64,000 nt of DNA, from the NCBI GenBank assembly GCA_947497245.1, contig CANMFO010000002.1:930001-994000 (forward strand). The letters are read 5' to 3'. Source of the DNA: an uncultured Flavobacteriaceae bacterium. GTDB taxonomy: Bacteria > Bacteroidota > Bacteroidia > Flavobacteriales > Flavobacteriaceae. The notes under the pieces are model-generated. The model was not told the origin of the DNA. It saw nothing but the letters and a program-made list of their open reading frames with translations, and made no database searches. Positions 23,912 to 32,479 of the stretch are shown in pieces. How positions within the stretch are numbered: position 1 is the stretch's first letter; every line of letters starts with the position of its first letter. The translations under genes were made by a program, and so were the position numbers.

Positions 23912-26029
23912 ATGCCGACACCATTGGAAATTTTATTGGACCCTGTATCATTGGCCATTTTGGCCATCTATATGATACTCATGATTTGGGAAGCTGCATT
24001 TCCCGCAAGACAACTACCAAAAATTAAATTTTGGAAACTAAGGGGACTGACCGCTTTTGCGTTCTTCTTCTATCTATCATCGTATTTGCCCATTTTCACC
24101 GACCCGTATTTGGAGCCCTATCGATTTTTTGACCTAACAAGACTTGGTGCTTTTGGAGGGGGGCTGGTAGGAGTGCTTCTGTATGAGTTTGGGGTGTATG
24201 TCTGGCACAGGGCACTGCATACCTCCGACTTTTTATGGCGGACCTTCCACCAAATGCATCACAGTGCAGAACGGCTGGACACCTATGGGGCCTTTTATTT
24301 TAGTCCTATGGACATGATCGGATGGACGGTCTTGGGAAGTCTGTGTTTTGCGCTTATTGTGGGGTTATCCCCGCAGGCCATTACCGTGACACTATTGGTA
24401 ACCACCTTTTTGGGAATGTTTCAGCATGCCAACATCAATACACCCAGATGGTTGGGATATGTGATACAAAGACCGGAGAGCCATACGGTACACCACGCCA
24501 AAGGCATTCACAAACACAATTATTCCGATCTACCGGTTTTCGACATCCTGTTCGGAACCTTTGAAAATCCCAAAAGCTACAAGTATCAAACAGGATTTTA
24601 TTATGGAGCTTCTGCCAAAGTCTGGAAAATGCTCTCTTTTAAAGACCTCACCAAGGAAAAGGAGGAAAGTGCCGGAAAGAGCGGCCTTAAAAAAGTAACA
24701 AAAACATCGGTCCTGGTGGCATTCGCTTTCCTGGCCTTAAACTGCAACAGGGAGGACGATACAGCGGTGATACCAGATTCCGTAGAACAAGACCCTGACC
24801 CTGTCGAGGAGGTTCTTATGCCGAATTTGAAAGGAGTGGTACCTACATCGGGTCCGCGGAAAACGCTAGTGACCATTTCAGGGACAAATTTTGGAACGGA
24901 CGCTTCCAAAGTAAGTGTTTCATTCAATGGCAAAGCGGCCGAAATTGAAAGTGTCTCTGAAACGGAGATCAAAACTTTGGTGCCTGAAAAAGCCTTTACC
25001 GGGGCCATTAAGGTAATTGTCGATGAAACAGAATTGACAGGCCCAGAATTCACCTATTTAGTATCCGAGGTAAGGGTAAGCACCTTTGCGGGGGCACAAC
25101 GAGGATTGGCCGAAGGGATAAGCTTAAACGCAAAATTCGATTCCCCGGTCAATATCGCCTTTGACAAGGATGGAAATTTATATGTAAGTGATAGGGGAAA
25201 CCGTAGAATACGGAAGATTACGCCCCATAGGGAGGTAAGCACCTTTGCAGGGAGCACAAGAGGTTATGAGGATGGTGATATCACCAATGCCAAGTTCAAC
25301 CGTCCTGAGGGCATTGCATTTGATAAGGATGGAAACCTTTACCTCGCGGATAGTGGAAGCCATACGATACGGAAGATTACACCGGAAGGCCAGGTAACCA
25401 CTTTGGCTGGAGATGGCAGTAGGGGGAATAGCGATGGGACTGGAGCCGAAGCTAGATTCAATAATCCGATGGGAATCGCCATTGATAGTGAAGGGTTTAT
25501 CTACGTGGCCGATAGGGATAACCATAGAATACGAAAGATTACACCCGAAGGAGTGGTCACTACCTTGGCGGGCGATCGTATCGGAGATATCGATGGCACT
25601 GGAACAAATGCCAGGTTTAGCGACCCAATGGGCCTGGTTATAGATAACCAGGGAGTTCTTTATGTGGCCGACACCTATAACCACAAAATAAAGAAAGTAA
25701 CCAGCGATGGCGTTGTAACCACATACACCGGAATAGACGAAGGCTACAATGATGGCATTCTGGAAAATGCAAGATTTAGCTATCCATACCACATTTCAAT
25801 AGGTGATGATGGTACTTTTTATGTTAGCGACTCTGGCAGAGACCGGATAAGGAGCATTAGCCCTCAGGGGGTTGTGGCCACTGTCGCCGGCTCAGAGGAA
25901 GGTTTTGATGACGGACTGTCCAGTGAAGCAAAATTTAATGACCCTCGAGGCATGGCCATTGATTCCGAAGGCTCGTTATACGTTGCGGACTATGCTAACC
26001 ATAAAATTAGAATCATTACCAAGAAGTGA
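23912..26029 (+). CDS. Sterol desaturase fused to an IPT-NHL lipoprotein
   Basis: A 705-residue fusion. Residues 1-250 are a complete sterol desaturase / fatty-acid hydroxylase domain with membrane helices and the di-iron histidine clusters HRALH (99-103), HQMHH (113-117), QHANIN (172), HTVHH (191-195) and HKHNYSD. A linker with KSGLKKVTKT then runs into a lipoprotein signal, VLVAFAFLALNC, whose lipobox Cys is at 278. After an acidic linker come an IPT/TIG domain (about 305-385) and six NHL blades (385-705). The lipoprotein half matches the next three genes, which have their own starts; here no Met precedes the signal. Signal peptidase II could release the propeller from the desaturase. A sequencing join error is unlikely because both parts are in frame and intact. 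Confidence 0.85.
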   Translation: MPTPLEILLDPVSLAILAIYMILMIWEAAFPARQLPKIKFWKLRGLTAFAFFFYLSSYLPIFTDPYLEPYRFFDLTRLGAFGGGLVGVLLYEFGVYVWHRALHTSDFLWRTFHQMHHSAERLDTYGAFYFSPMDMIGWTVLGSLCFALIVGLSPQAITVTLLVTTFLGMFQHANINTPRWLGYVIQRPESHTVHHAKGIHKHNYSDLPVFDILFGTFENPKSYKYQTGFYYGASAKVWKMLSFKDLTKEKEESAGKSGLKKVTKTSVLVAFAFLALNCNREDDTAVIPDSVEQDPDPVEEVLMPNLKGVVPTSGPRKTLVTISGTNFGTDASKVSVSFNGKAAEIESVSETEIKTLVPEKAFTGAIKVIVDETELTGPEFTYLVSEVRVSTFAGAQRGLAEGISLNAKFDSPVNIAFDKDGNLYVSDRGNRRIRKITPHREVSTFAGSTRGYEDGDITNAKFNRPEGIAFDKDGNLYLADSGSHTIRKITPEGQVTTLAGDGSRGNSDGTGAEARFNNPMGIAIDSEGFIYVADRDNHRIRKITPEGVVTTLAGDRIGDIDGTGTNARFSDPMGLVIDNQGVLYVADTYNHKIKKVTSDGVVTTYTGIDEGYNDGILENARFSYPYHISIGDDGTFYVSDSGRDRIRSISPQGVVATVAGSEEGFDDGLSSEAKFNDPRGMAIDSEGSLYVADYANHKIRIITKK

Positions 26030-26044
26030 CAGCTGATCAAAAAG

Positions 26045-27391
26045 ATGAATACTAAAATCAAAAAAATGAAAGCAATTATAAAATTGAGCGGAATGCTATG
26101 GATTGGAATCCTCTTCTTTAGCTGCAGTAAGGATGATGGAAATACGGTTTTTCCCGATCCTGTTCAGGAAAAACCTGGAGCGCAGTTGCCGATTCTGGAA
26201 GAAATAGTTCCACTGATTGGTCAGATGGATACGGAGGTAACCATTACGGGAAATAATTTTGGAACGGATCTCAATAAGGTTAAAGTACGCTTCAACAATA
26301 GGGAAGCGATGGTGCAAACAGTAACCGATACGCGTATCACCTCCGTTGTACCACAGAAGGCAAAAACGGGTTTGGTGAAAATCCATATTGGAGAAGTGGA
26401 ATTGACCGGGCCGGAATTTGAATATCAATTTACACCTGTTGTGAGTACCCTTTGCGGTAGTTTGGCGGGCGACGTTATAGGGGCTATCGGCGAGGCAAGG
26501 TTCGATGAGCCATCCTGCATTGCAACCGACAAGTTTGGGAATATCATTGTTGCGGATACCGATAACCACAAAATAAAAAAAATAACTCCGGATGGGGTGG
26601 TCAGCACCCTTGCAGGAACCAAAAAAGGGCTACTGGACGGAAATACAAGCATAGCACAATTCGACTCTCCAATTGGGGTGGCGGTGGACAGTCTTGGCAA
26701 TGTTTATGTGGCTGACCACGGAAATCACAGAATACGAAAAATAACCCCTTTCGGTGTTGTAATTACGCTTGCCGGTAGTACTGCGGGCTATACTGATGGT
26801 AGAGGTTTGGAGGCGCAGTTCAACTTTCCATGGGGGATTGCGCTGGATGGCGAAGGGAATTTGTACGTCTCGGATTTGCGAAACAATAGAATCCGCCAAG
26901 TGAACCCTGAAGGCGTTGTGACCACCATTGCTGGCGGCGAGTTGGGATTTGAAAATGGGCCTGGGGAAAGTGCAAGGTTTAATTTTCCAATGGGACTGGT
27001 CGTTGATGAAAATAATAGCATTTATGTCACGGACTTTCGCAATAATAAAATTCGAAAAATTTCGGGCTTGGGTAATGTGAGCACCTTTGCCGGAAGCACT
27101 GTTGGCCATGCTGATGGTGCTGGAATTGACGCAAGGTTCTCAGGGCCAAGCGATATCACATTAGGCCCCCAAGGCAATTTTTATGTGACGGATTCTGGAA
27201 ATCACAAAGTACGTAAAATCAGTCAGGACGGTCTGGTAACCACTCTGGTGGGAGCTGAACAGGGTTATGAGGATGGAATAGGGACAGGAGCTCTATTTAA
27301 TAGCCCAACGGGCATAGAATTCCTGGATCAAGAGATCCTGATTATTGCGGACGCCAACAATAACAGGATCCGAAAAGTATCCCAAGAATAG
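26045..27391 (+). CDS. IPT/TIG-NHL beta-propeller lipoprotein, copy 2
   Basis: A 448-residue lipoprotein. The start at 26045 or the internal Met at 26066 precedes the signal MLWIGILFFSCSKDDG with lipobox FSC. The IPT/TIG domain follows (ILEEIVPLIGQMDTEVTITG, NNFGTDLNKVKVRFNNREAM) and then six NHL blades, each with the pattern 'DG...F..P.GIA.D..GN.YVAD..NH.IRKI.P.G.V.TLAG'. NHL propellers bind other proteins or carbohydrate and sit on the cell surface here. It begins 15 bp after the desaturase fusion and is probably co-transcribed. Confidence 0.88.
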   Translation: MNTKIKKMKAIIKLSGMLWIGILFFSCSKDDGNTVFPDPVQEKPGAQLPILEEIVPLIGQMDTEVTITGNNFGTDLNKVKVRFNNREAMVQTVTDTRITSVVPQKAKTGLVKIHIGEVELTGPEFEYQFTPVVSTLCGSLAGDVIGAIGEARFDEPSCIATDKFGNIIVADTDNHKIKKITPDGVVSTLAGTKKGLLDGNTSIAQFDSPIGVAVDSLGNVYVADHGNHRIRKITPFGVVITLAGSTAGYTDGRGLEAQFNFPWGIALDGEGNLYVSDLRNNRIRQVNPEGVVTTIAGGELGFENGPGESARFNFPMGLVVDENNSIYVTDFRNNKIRKISGLGNVSTFAGSTVGHADGAGIDARFSGPSDITLGPQGNFYVTDSGNHKVRKISQDGLVTTLVGAEQGYEDGIGTGALFNSPTGIEFLDQEILIIADANNNRIRKVSQE

Positions 27392-27418
27392 AATTAGATA
27401 GACAATAAAAATTAAGAG

Positions 27419-28786
27419 ATGAAAGCAATATTTAAATTGAGTAGGGTACTGTTGTGCCTTGTGATGATCGCGGTGGGTTGTGGTAAAGACGATAACTCCA
27501 TAGAGTTGCCCGATTCCGTGGAACAACGACCAGATCCCGTAGAAGAAAGCCCTGACCCTGTAGAGGAAAGTACCGATCCCAGCCTTGGTGATATTTCGCC
27601 CTTGGCAGGACCCCAAAAAGCGGATGTTACGATCAGAGGTTCAAATTTTGGTGATGATCCATCCAAGGTCCGTGTTTTTTTTAACGGTAAGGAAGCCCTA
27701 TTGGAAAGCGTTTCGGATACGGTAATTAAGACCGTGGTGCCTTCAAGGGCGTATTCCGGAAATATTAAAGTCTTCATTGATGGAACGGAACTACTGGGCC
27801 CGCCGTTCAACTATATCATTACTGGAGTTCGGGTAAGCACCTTCGCGGGTGGGGACAGGGGTTTTTTTGATGGAATAGGGCTGAGCGCCAAATTCAAGTT
27901 TCCCTATAACGGCGTATTCGATCAGGAAGGGAATTTGTATGTCACGGACAGTGAAAATTACAAGATTAGAAAGATTACCCCCCATAAAGTGGTAAGCACT
28001 TTTGCAGGTAGCACAAATGGGTATGAAGATGGTGATGCCCACAATGCCAAATTCGGGCATCCTATTGGTATTGCCATAGACCAAAATGGAAATTTATATG
28101 TTTCGGATGCCGGCTACCATGTCATAAGAAAGATATCTCCGGCCGGAAATGTAAGCACTTTGGCAGGGGATGGCACCAAAGGAAATGATGATGGCATGGG
28201 ACCCAACGCAAGATTCGATTGGCCCATGGGCATAGCGGTAGATCATGCAGGGAACGTCTATGTAGCGGACTCAGGAAATGATAGAATAAGAAAGATAACC
28301 CCCGAGGGACGTGTCACAACTTTGGCAGGAGGCATCCGGGGGGACAGCGATGGAATTGGAAATAATGCGGGCTTTTACAATCCATATGGGGTAATTGTTG
28401 ATGCGCAGGGTTCCGTATACGTAGCGGACACCTACAACCATAAAATAAGAAAGGTGACCGCAGAAGGGGAAGTGACCACCATAGCGGGAACCGTCAAAGG
28501 TTTTGAAGATGGCACAATTGCAACTGCCAAGTTCGAATATCCCCAGTCTTTGGCCATGGATTCCTTGGGCACCATTTACGTAAGCGATACGGAAAGCCAC
28601 AAAATACGAAGCATTAATGGCAATGGTACGGTCAGCACGCTGGTAGGGATAGGGCCGGGCTTTGATGATGGCCTGCATACGGTCGCAAAGTTCTACGAAC
28701 CCATAGGGATGGCCATAGACAAGGAAGGTTTTTTATATGTCATGGACAAACTGAACCATAAGATCCGGATCATAAGAAAAGAGTAG
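27419..28786 (+). CDS. IPT/TIG-NHL beta-propeller lipoprotein, copy 3
   Basis: A 455-residue paralog. The signal is MKAIFKLSRVLLCLVMIAVGC with the lipid Cys at 21. An acidic linker contains a short PDPVEES tandem, the same motif that occurs once in copy 1 (DPDPVEE). IPT/TIG (LGDISPLAGPQKADVTIRGS) and six NHL blades follow (for example GIAIDQNGNLYVSDAGYHVI). It starts 27 bp after copy 2. Blade by blade it resembles copy 1 most (KITPHKVVSTFAGSTNGYED versus KITPHREVSTFAGSTRGYED), so copies 1 and 3 are probably the closest pair. Confidence 0.88.
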   Translation: MKAIFKLSRVLLCLVMIAVGCGKDDNSIELPDSVEQRPDPVEESPDPVEESTDPSLGDISPLAGPQKADVTIRGSNFGDDPSKVRVFFNGKEALLESVSDTVIKTVVPSRAYSGNIKVFIDGTELLGPPFNYIITGVRVSTFAGGDRGFFDGIGLSAKFKFPYNGVFDQEGNLYVTDSENYKIRKITPHKVVSTFAGSTNGYEDGDAHNAKFGHPIGIAIDQNGNLYVSDAGYHVIRKISPAGNVSTLAGDGTKGNDDGMGPNARFDWPMGIAVDHAGNVYVADSGNDRIRKITPEGRVTTLAGGIRGDSDGIGNNAGFYNPYGVIVDAQGSVYVADTYNHKIRKVTAEGEVTTIAGTVKGFEDGTIATAKFEYPQSLAMDSLGTIYVSDTESHKIRSINGNGTVSTLVGIGPGFDDGLHTVAKFYEPIGMAIDKEGFLYVMDKLNHKIRIIRKE

Positions 28787-28809
28787 TTGGAAATTTCTAA
28801 ACATAAAAA

Positions 28810-30156
28810 ATGAAAGCGATACATAGAGTAGTACAAGTGCTGTTGATTGTAATGGCGTTAAGTTGTGCCAAGGATGATGGTATTGGGCTGGATGCAAATC
28901 CCATTGATCAAGATCCGCAACCTCCCATTGATCACGGCCCACAACTAAAGATAACCAAAATTGAGCCCACACATGCCCGGAAGGGCGTAGATGTGCATAT
29001 TTCAATTTCTGGCTTTGATCCAAATTCAACAGGTGTACGTGTTTATTTTAATGGGAAAGAGGGTGATGTCATTAGCAAGGAGGAGAGCCACATCATAGCA
29101 ATTGTTCCCCCTTTGGCCCCCAACGGGGCACTTAGCGTTTCGGTGGAGGGCAAGACCATTATTGGCCCAATATTCCATTATGTTGAAACCCTGGTGCCCA
29201 GCACGTATGCAGGTTCTTCCCGAGGAGATACCAATGGCACTGCATTTAAGGCCAGGTTCAATTCCCCAAGAGCTCTTGCGATGGACAAATGGGGAAATAT
29301 GTACCTGGCCGATAAATTCAACCACAAAATCAAAAAAATATACAAAAATGGCACGGTGAGCACCTTGGCCGGCACTACGAAAGGATTTAAGGATGGGGCA
29401 ATCTATCAAGCACAACTGGACAACCCCAGTGCAGTGGCCGTGGACAGTTTGGGAAATGTGTACATAGCGGACTCGGGTAACCACCGGATCAGAATGGTTA
29501 CCAATGAGGGAGAAATCCATACGATTGCTGGCGGTGAGGCAGGATTTTCGGATGGTTTGGGTGGCAATGCGCAGTTTAGAAGTCCCTCAGGTCTGACCAT
29601 GGACAGGGAAGGGACGTTATACATTTCCGACAGTGGCAACAACAGTATTCGGAAAATGTCCCGGGAAGGCCTGGTAACCACCATTGCGGGCGATGTAGAA
29701 AATGGATATGCGGATGGTGAAAGAACAGAGGCCAGATTTTACAATCCCATGGGTATTTGCGTGGACCAAGGGGGTATTCTGTATGTCGCTGACAATGAAA
29801 ATCAGAGAATACGCAAGATTGCCAAGGATGGAAGGGTAAGTACGGTAGCAGGCAGTACCGAGGGTTTTGCGGATGGCATTGGCCCTGAAGCCCAATTCGA
29901 CTACCCGTCCGATTTGGTTTTGGATGCCAATGGGAATCTGTTCGTCGCGGACACTGACAATCATGTAATACGTCAAATTTCACCCCAAGGCAAGGTTACT
30001 ACGGTCGCTGGGCGCAACCTAAGTTCCCCCGTCGAGTGGCCGATGGTAGATTTTGAAAACCCTTATGGCATTGGCATGGATGGGGATGGGCAGATTTTTG
30101 TTGTAGATACCGGAAATCACCTGATCCGAAAATTGACCAGAGAACCAATAGAGTAA
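28810..30156 (+). CDS. IPT/TIG-NHL beta-propeller lipoprotein, copy 4
   Basis: A 448-residue paralog with signal MKAIHRVVQVLLIVMALSC (lipid Cys at 19), a linker (DQDPQPPIDHGPQ), an IPT/TIG domain (KITKIEPTHARKGVDVHISI) and NHL blades through the C-terminal PYGIGMDGDGQIFVVDTGNH and LIRKLTREPIE. It is the last gene of the array, 23 bp after copy 3. No regulator or enzyme follows; the next 1 kb is non-coding or degenerate. The role is unknown; surface protein or glycan binding is the family expectation. Confidence 0.88.
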   Translation: MKAIHRVVQVLLIVMALSCAKDDGIGLDANPIDQDPQPPIDHGPQLKITKIEPTHARKGVDVHISISGFDPNSTGVRVYFNGKEGDVISKEESHIIAIVPPLAPNGALSVSVEGKTIIGPIFHYVETLVPSTYAGSSRGDTNGTAFKARFNSPRALAMDKWGNMYLADKFNHKIKKIYKNGTVSTLAGTTKGFKDGAIYQAQLDNPSAVAVDSLGNVYIADSGNHRIRMVTNEGEIHTIAGGEAGFSDGLGGNAQFRSPSGLTMDREGTLYISDSGNNSIRKMSREGLVTTIAGDVENGYADGERTEARFYNPMGICVDQGGILYVADNENQRIRKIAKDGRVSTVAGSTEGFADGIGPEAQFDYPSDLVLDANGNLFVADTDNHVIRQISPQGKVTTVAGRNLSSPVEWPMVDFENPYGIGMDGDGQIFVVDTGNHLIRKLTREPIE

Positions 30157-31161
30157 AGACAAGAAAAAACATTAAAATTAGAACAACTGAAAAATGAGCT
30201 TTCTTCCATATGGTTGCCAAAAGTAACAGATCAACTTTTTGAACCAGCCGTCCAATTTATGGAGGTGTTGTATACCTACAGAGAACGGTACCGCCCACTC
30301 CCAAACATCTTATTGCCTTGTGAATACGGATAATCCGCTCACATTCCCTGTAGACTCACTGTGCCCTGCACCGTCCTTCGCGAAGGAGACGGTTACATGC
30401 AATGTGGTCATCGGGTCTGCCTTGGCGGGTGATTCCGAATAGCCGACTATGGCATACATGATATCGTAGCGAAAGTTGTCCGGGTGGTTCTGGACAACCG
30501 TCCCCTGGCCGGTCAGGCTGAACAACCTACGTGGAAAGAGTGTGTTCCATTCGATGAACTTGCCTACAACGGGAATGTCCAACCAGTGGCCGTCAAAGGT
30601 CTACCGGACCTTTGAGAGCGAGGAGCTAGGTAGTGCATTGGATTCTTTAGCAGGATTACCCCCTCTTCCCGTAATCCTTTGATCTTCCCTTTACCGTGTT
30701 CTTTATTTTGACTTCAAGATTGGAACTCCAGGGCTTTCCAGCTTTCCGTAAATCAAAAACCATAATTGACATAATGGATATTCTGCTTGTAGCGACCACC
30801 GATATACCCTATTTTGTCTACTGAATACACTTTTTTCGGTTTTGATGATATAATATAGTCAGGATAGGACAAAAAACAGATAGACTGTACAATCTCGTTT
30901 TCTGAATTTTGATTCAATTGCCTACTGAAGCTAAATTAATACAGGAACTCCCGCTTATACAAGACACAGATGGTATTAAGGGTATGGGCGGTGGTGGCAC
31001 TTTTGTTTTCATTTGGTCGGTTAAAAATGTTCCTTCCTTTCATACTGTAGGCTCCCGAGCTATGAATAGGGAAAGCCTGATCCCGGAAAGCGGTATGGGA
31101 AAAGGAAGGTCTATTGCAGAAGTTTTAAATAAGATATGCACAAACCCATAAATTCAAAAAA
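30157..31161. other. Gene-poor kilobase with degenerate fragments
   Basis: On the minus strand at 30310-30582 there is a 90-residue frame (VGKFIEWNTLFPRRLFSLTG, then VVQNHPDNFRYDIMYAIVGY) that reads like a decayed protein but which I cannot name. On the plus strand, 30909-31151 holds an 80-residue frame ending RSIAEVLNKICTNP, also unrecognised. No convincing complete gene is present. Confidence 0.4.
30701..30803. repeat. Diverged tRNA-Arg downstream repeat (leftmost copy)
   Basis: Matches 51451-51556 in order and spacing: CTTTATTTTGACTTCAAGAT / TTTATTTTATTGCAAGATTG, then TTTCCAGCTTTCCGTAAA / TTTCCATCTTTCCATAAA, a CATAATTG...ATAATGG hairpin region, and TTCTGCTTGTAGCGACC versus TTCTGCTTGTAGTGACC. 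The tRNA end itself is degraded. It is the left limit of the repeated series that ends at the intact tRNA-Arg. Confidence 0.65.
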
Positions 31162-32025
31162 ATGCCAAACCCATGGACAGGGAAAGGAAATCCCTATACG
31201 AGACAAGAAGTAAGAGATAGACTGCAAGCGACATTGGATCAAAAGAAAGCCATAATCGCGGCTGGTGCCGGAACGGGAATCAGTGCAAAATTTATTGAAA
31301 AAGGAGGTGCTGACCTTTTGATCATATACAACTCCGGGAGGTTCAGAATGTCCGGACATGGTTCTACTGCCGGAATGATGGCATATGGGGATGCCAATGC
31401 CGTCGCTATGGAAATAGGAGAGTTTGAAGTGTTGCCAGTGGTGGAGGAAATTCCTGTCGTGTGCGGAGTGCACGGTAGTGACCCGAGAAGGAGAATGTGG
31501 CATTTTCTGGGCAGGGTCAAGGAAATGGGTTTTTCAGGAATCAATAACTTTCCCACCCATTCCATCATCGATGGTCATTTCAGGAATGTTTTGGAGGAAA
31601 CAGGTATGAGTTTTCAGAAAGAGGTTGAAATGGTGCGTTTGGCTTCAAAAATGGATTTGTTTTCCATCGTTTACGTAGGAAAGCCGCAAGAGGCCGTTCA
31701 AATGGCCGATGTGGGCGCCGATGCGATCATTGCCCATGTGGGAACCACCGTTGGAGGTTCTGTTGGGGTCAAGGGAGCAAGTTGTTCCTTGGAAGAGGCC
31801 GTCGAAAGGACACAAAATATTATTGAGGCGGTAAAAAAAACCAAAAAGAATACCTTTTTTCTGGCGCATGGCGGTCCCATAAACACCCCTGAGGATGTAC
31901 AGTTTGTGCTGGACAAAACGGATGCCGATGGCTTTGTAGGGGCCTCATCTTTGGAAAGAATGGGGGTTGAAGCATCCCTGACCCAATTAACACAAACTTT
32001 TAAAGCACTCACAATAAAAAGGTAG
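31162..32025 (+). CDS. Phosphoenolpyruvate-hydrolase-like TIM-barrel protein
   Basis: A 287-residue soluble protein of the PEP_hydrolase family, a TIM barrel related to PEP mutase/isocitrate lyase. Motifs include AIIAAGAGTGISAKFIEKGG, LLIIYNSGRFRMSGHGSTAG, VVCGVHGSDPRR, GFSGINNFPTHSIIDG and FLAHGGPINTPEDV. Family members often occur with a Tm-1-like ATP-binding protein in catabolic operons; that partner is absent. It begins a tight operon with a cupin (3 bp gap) and the large multidomain lipoprotein. The substrate is not known. Confidence 0.85.
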   Translation: MPNPWTGKGNPYTRQEVRDRLQATLDQKKAIIAAGAGTGISAKFIEKGGADLLIIYNSGRFRMSGHGSTAGMMAYGDANAVAMEIGEFEVLPVVEEIPVVCGVHGSDPRRRMWHFLGRVKEMGFSGINNFPTHSIIDGHFRNVLEETGMSFQKEVEMVRLASKMDLFSIVYVGKPQEAVQMADVGADAIIAHVGTTVGGSVGVKGASCSLEEAVERTQNIIEAVKKTKKNTFFLAHGGPINTPEDVQFVLDKTDADGFVGASSLERMGVEASLTQLTQTFKALTIKR

Positions 32026-32028
32026 TAA

Positions 32029-32430
32029 ATGGGTAAAAAATGGACTTTTATAAAAGAGAAGGATACGCTTTTCGAAAAAGTAGCTGGCCGGAACCATCAC
32101 TGGCATTTCCATCCCGAGACGGCCGAACATGCCAATACGCTAATGGTCAAGGTAAATATGCCGCCCGATGGATTCCATGATTTCCATAGGCATCCCCAGA
32201 TGGGTGAAATCCTGTACATTTTAAAGGGCAAAGCAGAACAGTGGGTAGAAGATGAAATGAAAATACTGGAAGCAGGAGATTCGGTCTATATAGACCCTGA
32301 TAAGGTACATGCCACATTCAACGCAGGAACAGATGATTTGGAATTCTTGGCGATTCTTGCCCCATCCGAAGGATGGGCAGCAGGGACCATCGATGAATAC
32401 ATGAATTACCCGTATTCAAATTATAAATAA
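32029..32430 (+). CDS. Small cupin-domain protein
   Basis: A 133-residue single-domain cupin. Cupin motif 1 is seen as FHDFHRHPQMGEILYILKGK, with two His and a Glu as metal ligands, and motif 2 as AGDSVYIDPDKVHATFN, with the fourth ligand His. The N-terminal HHWHFHPE adds further histidines. Such proteins bind a divalent metal and act as isomerases, dioxygenases or sugar-binding accessories. The gene starts 3 bp after the PEP-hydrolase-like gene and is followed 50 bp later by the multidomain lipoprotein. A common catabolic substrate is inferred from the operon. Confidence 0.85.
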   Translation: MGKKWTFIKEKDTLFEKVAGRNHHWHFHPETAEHANTLMVKVNMPPDGFHDFHRHPQMGEILYILKGKAEQWVEDEMKILEAGDSVYIDPDKVHATFNAGTDDLEFLAILAPSEGWAAGTIDEYMNYPYSNYK

Positions 32431-32479
32431 GCAAATAATCACAGGGACTTGGTAAAGCTCCGAATTAATATTTTGGAAT

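Noticed and set aside
25178-25792. Long minus-strand frames opposite the NHL propellers
   Set aside because: They arise from the periodic NHL repeat codons and show no independent features.
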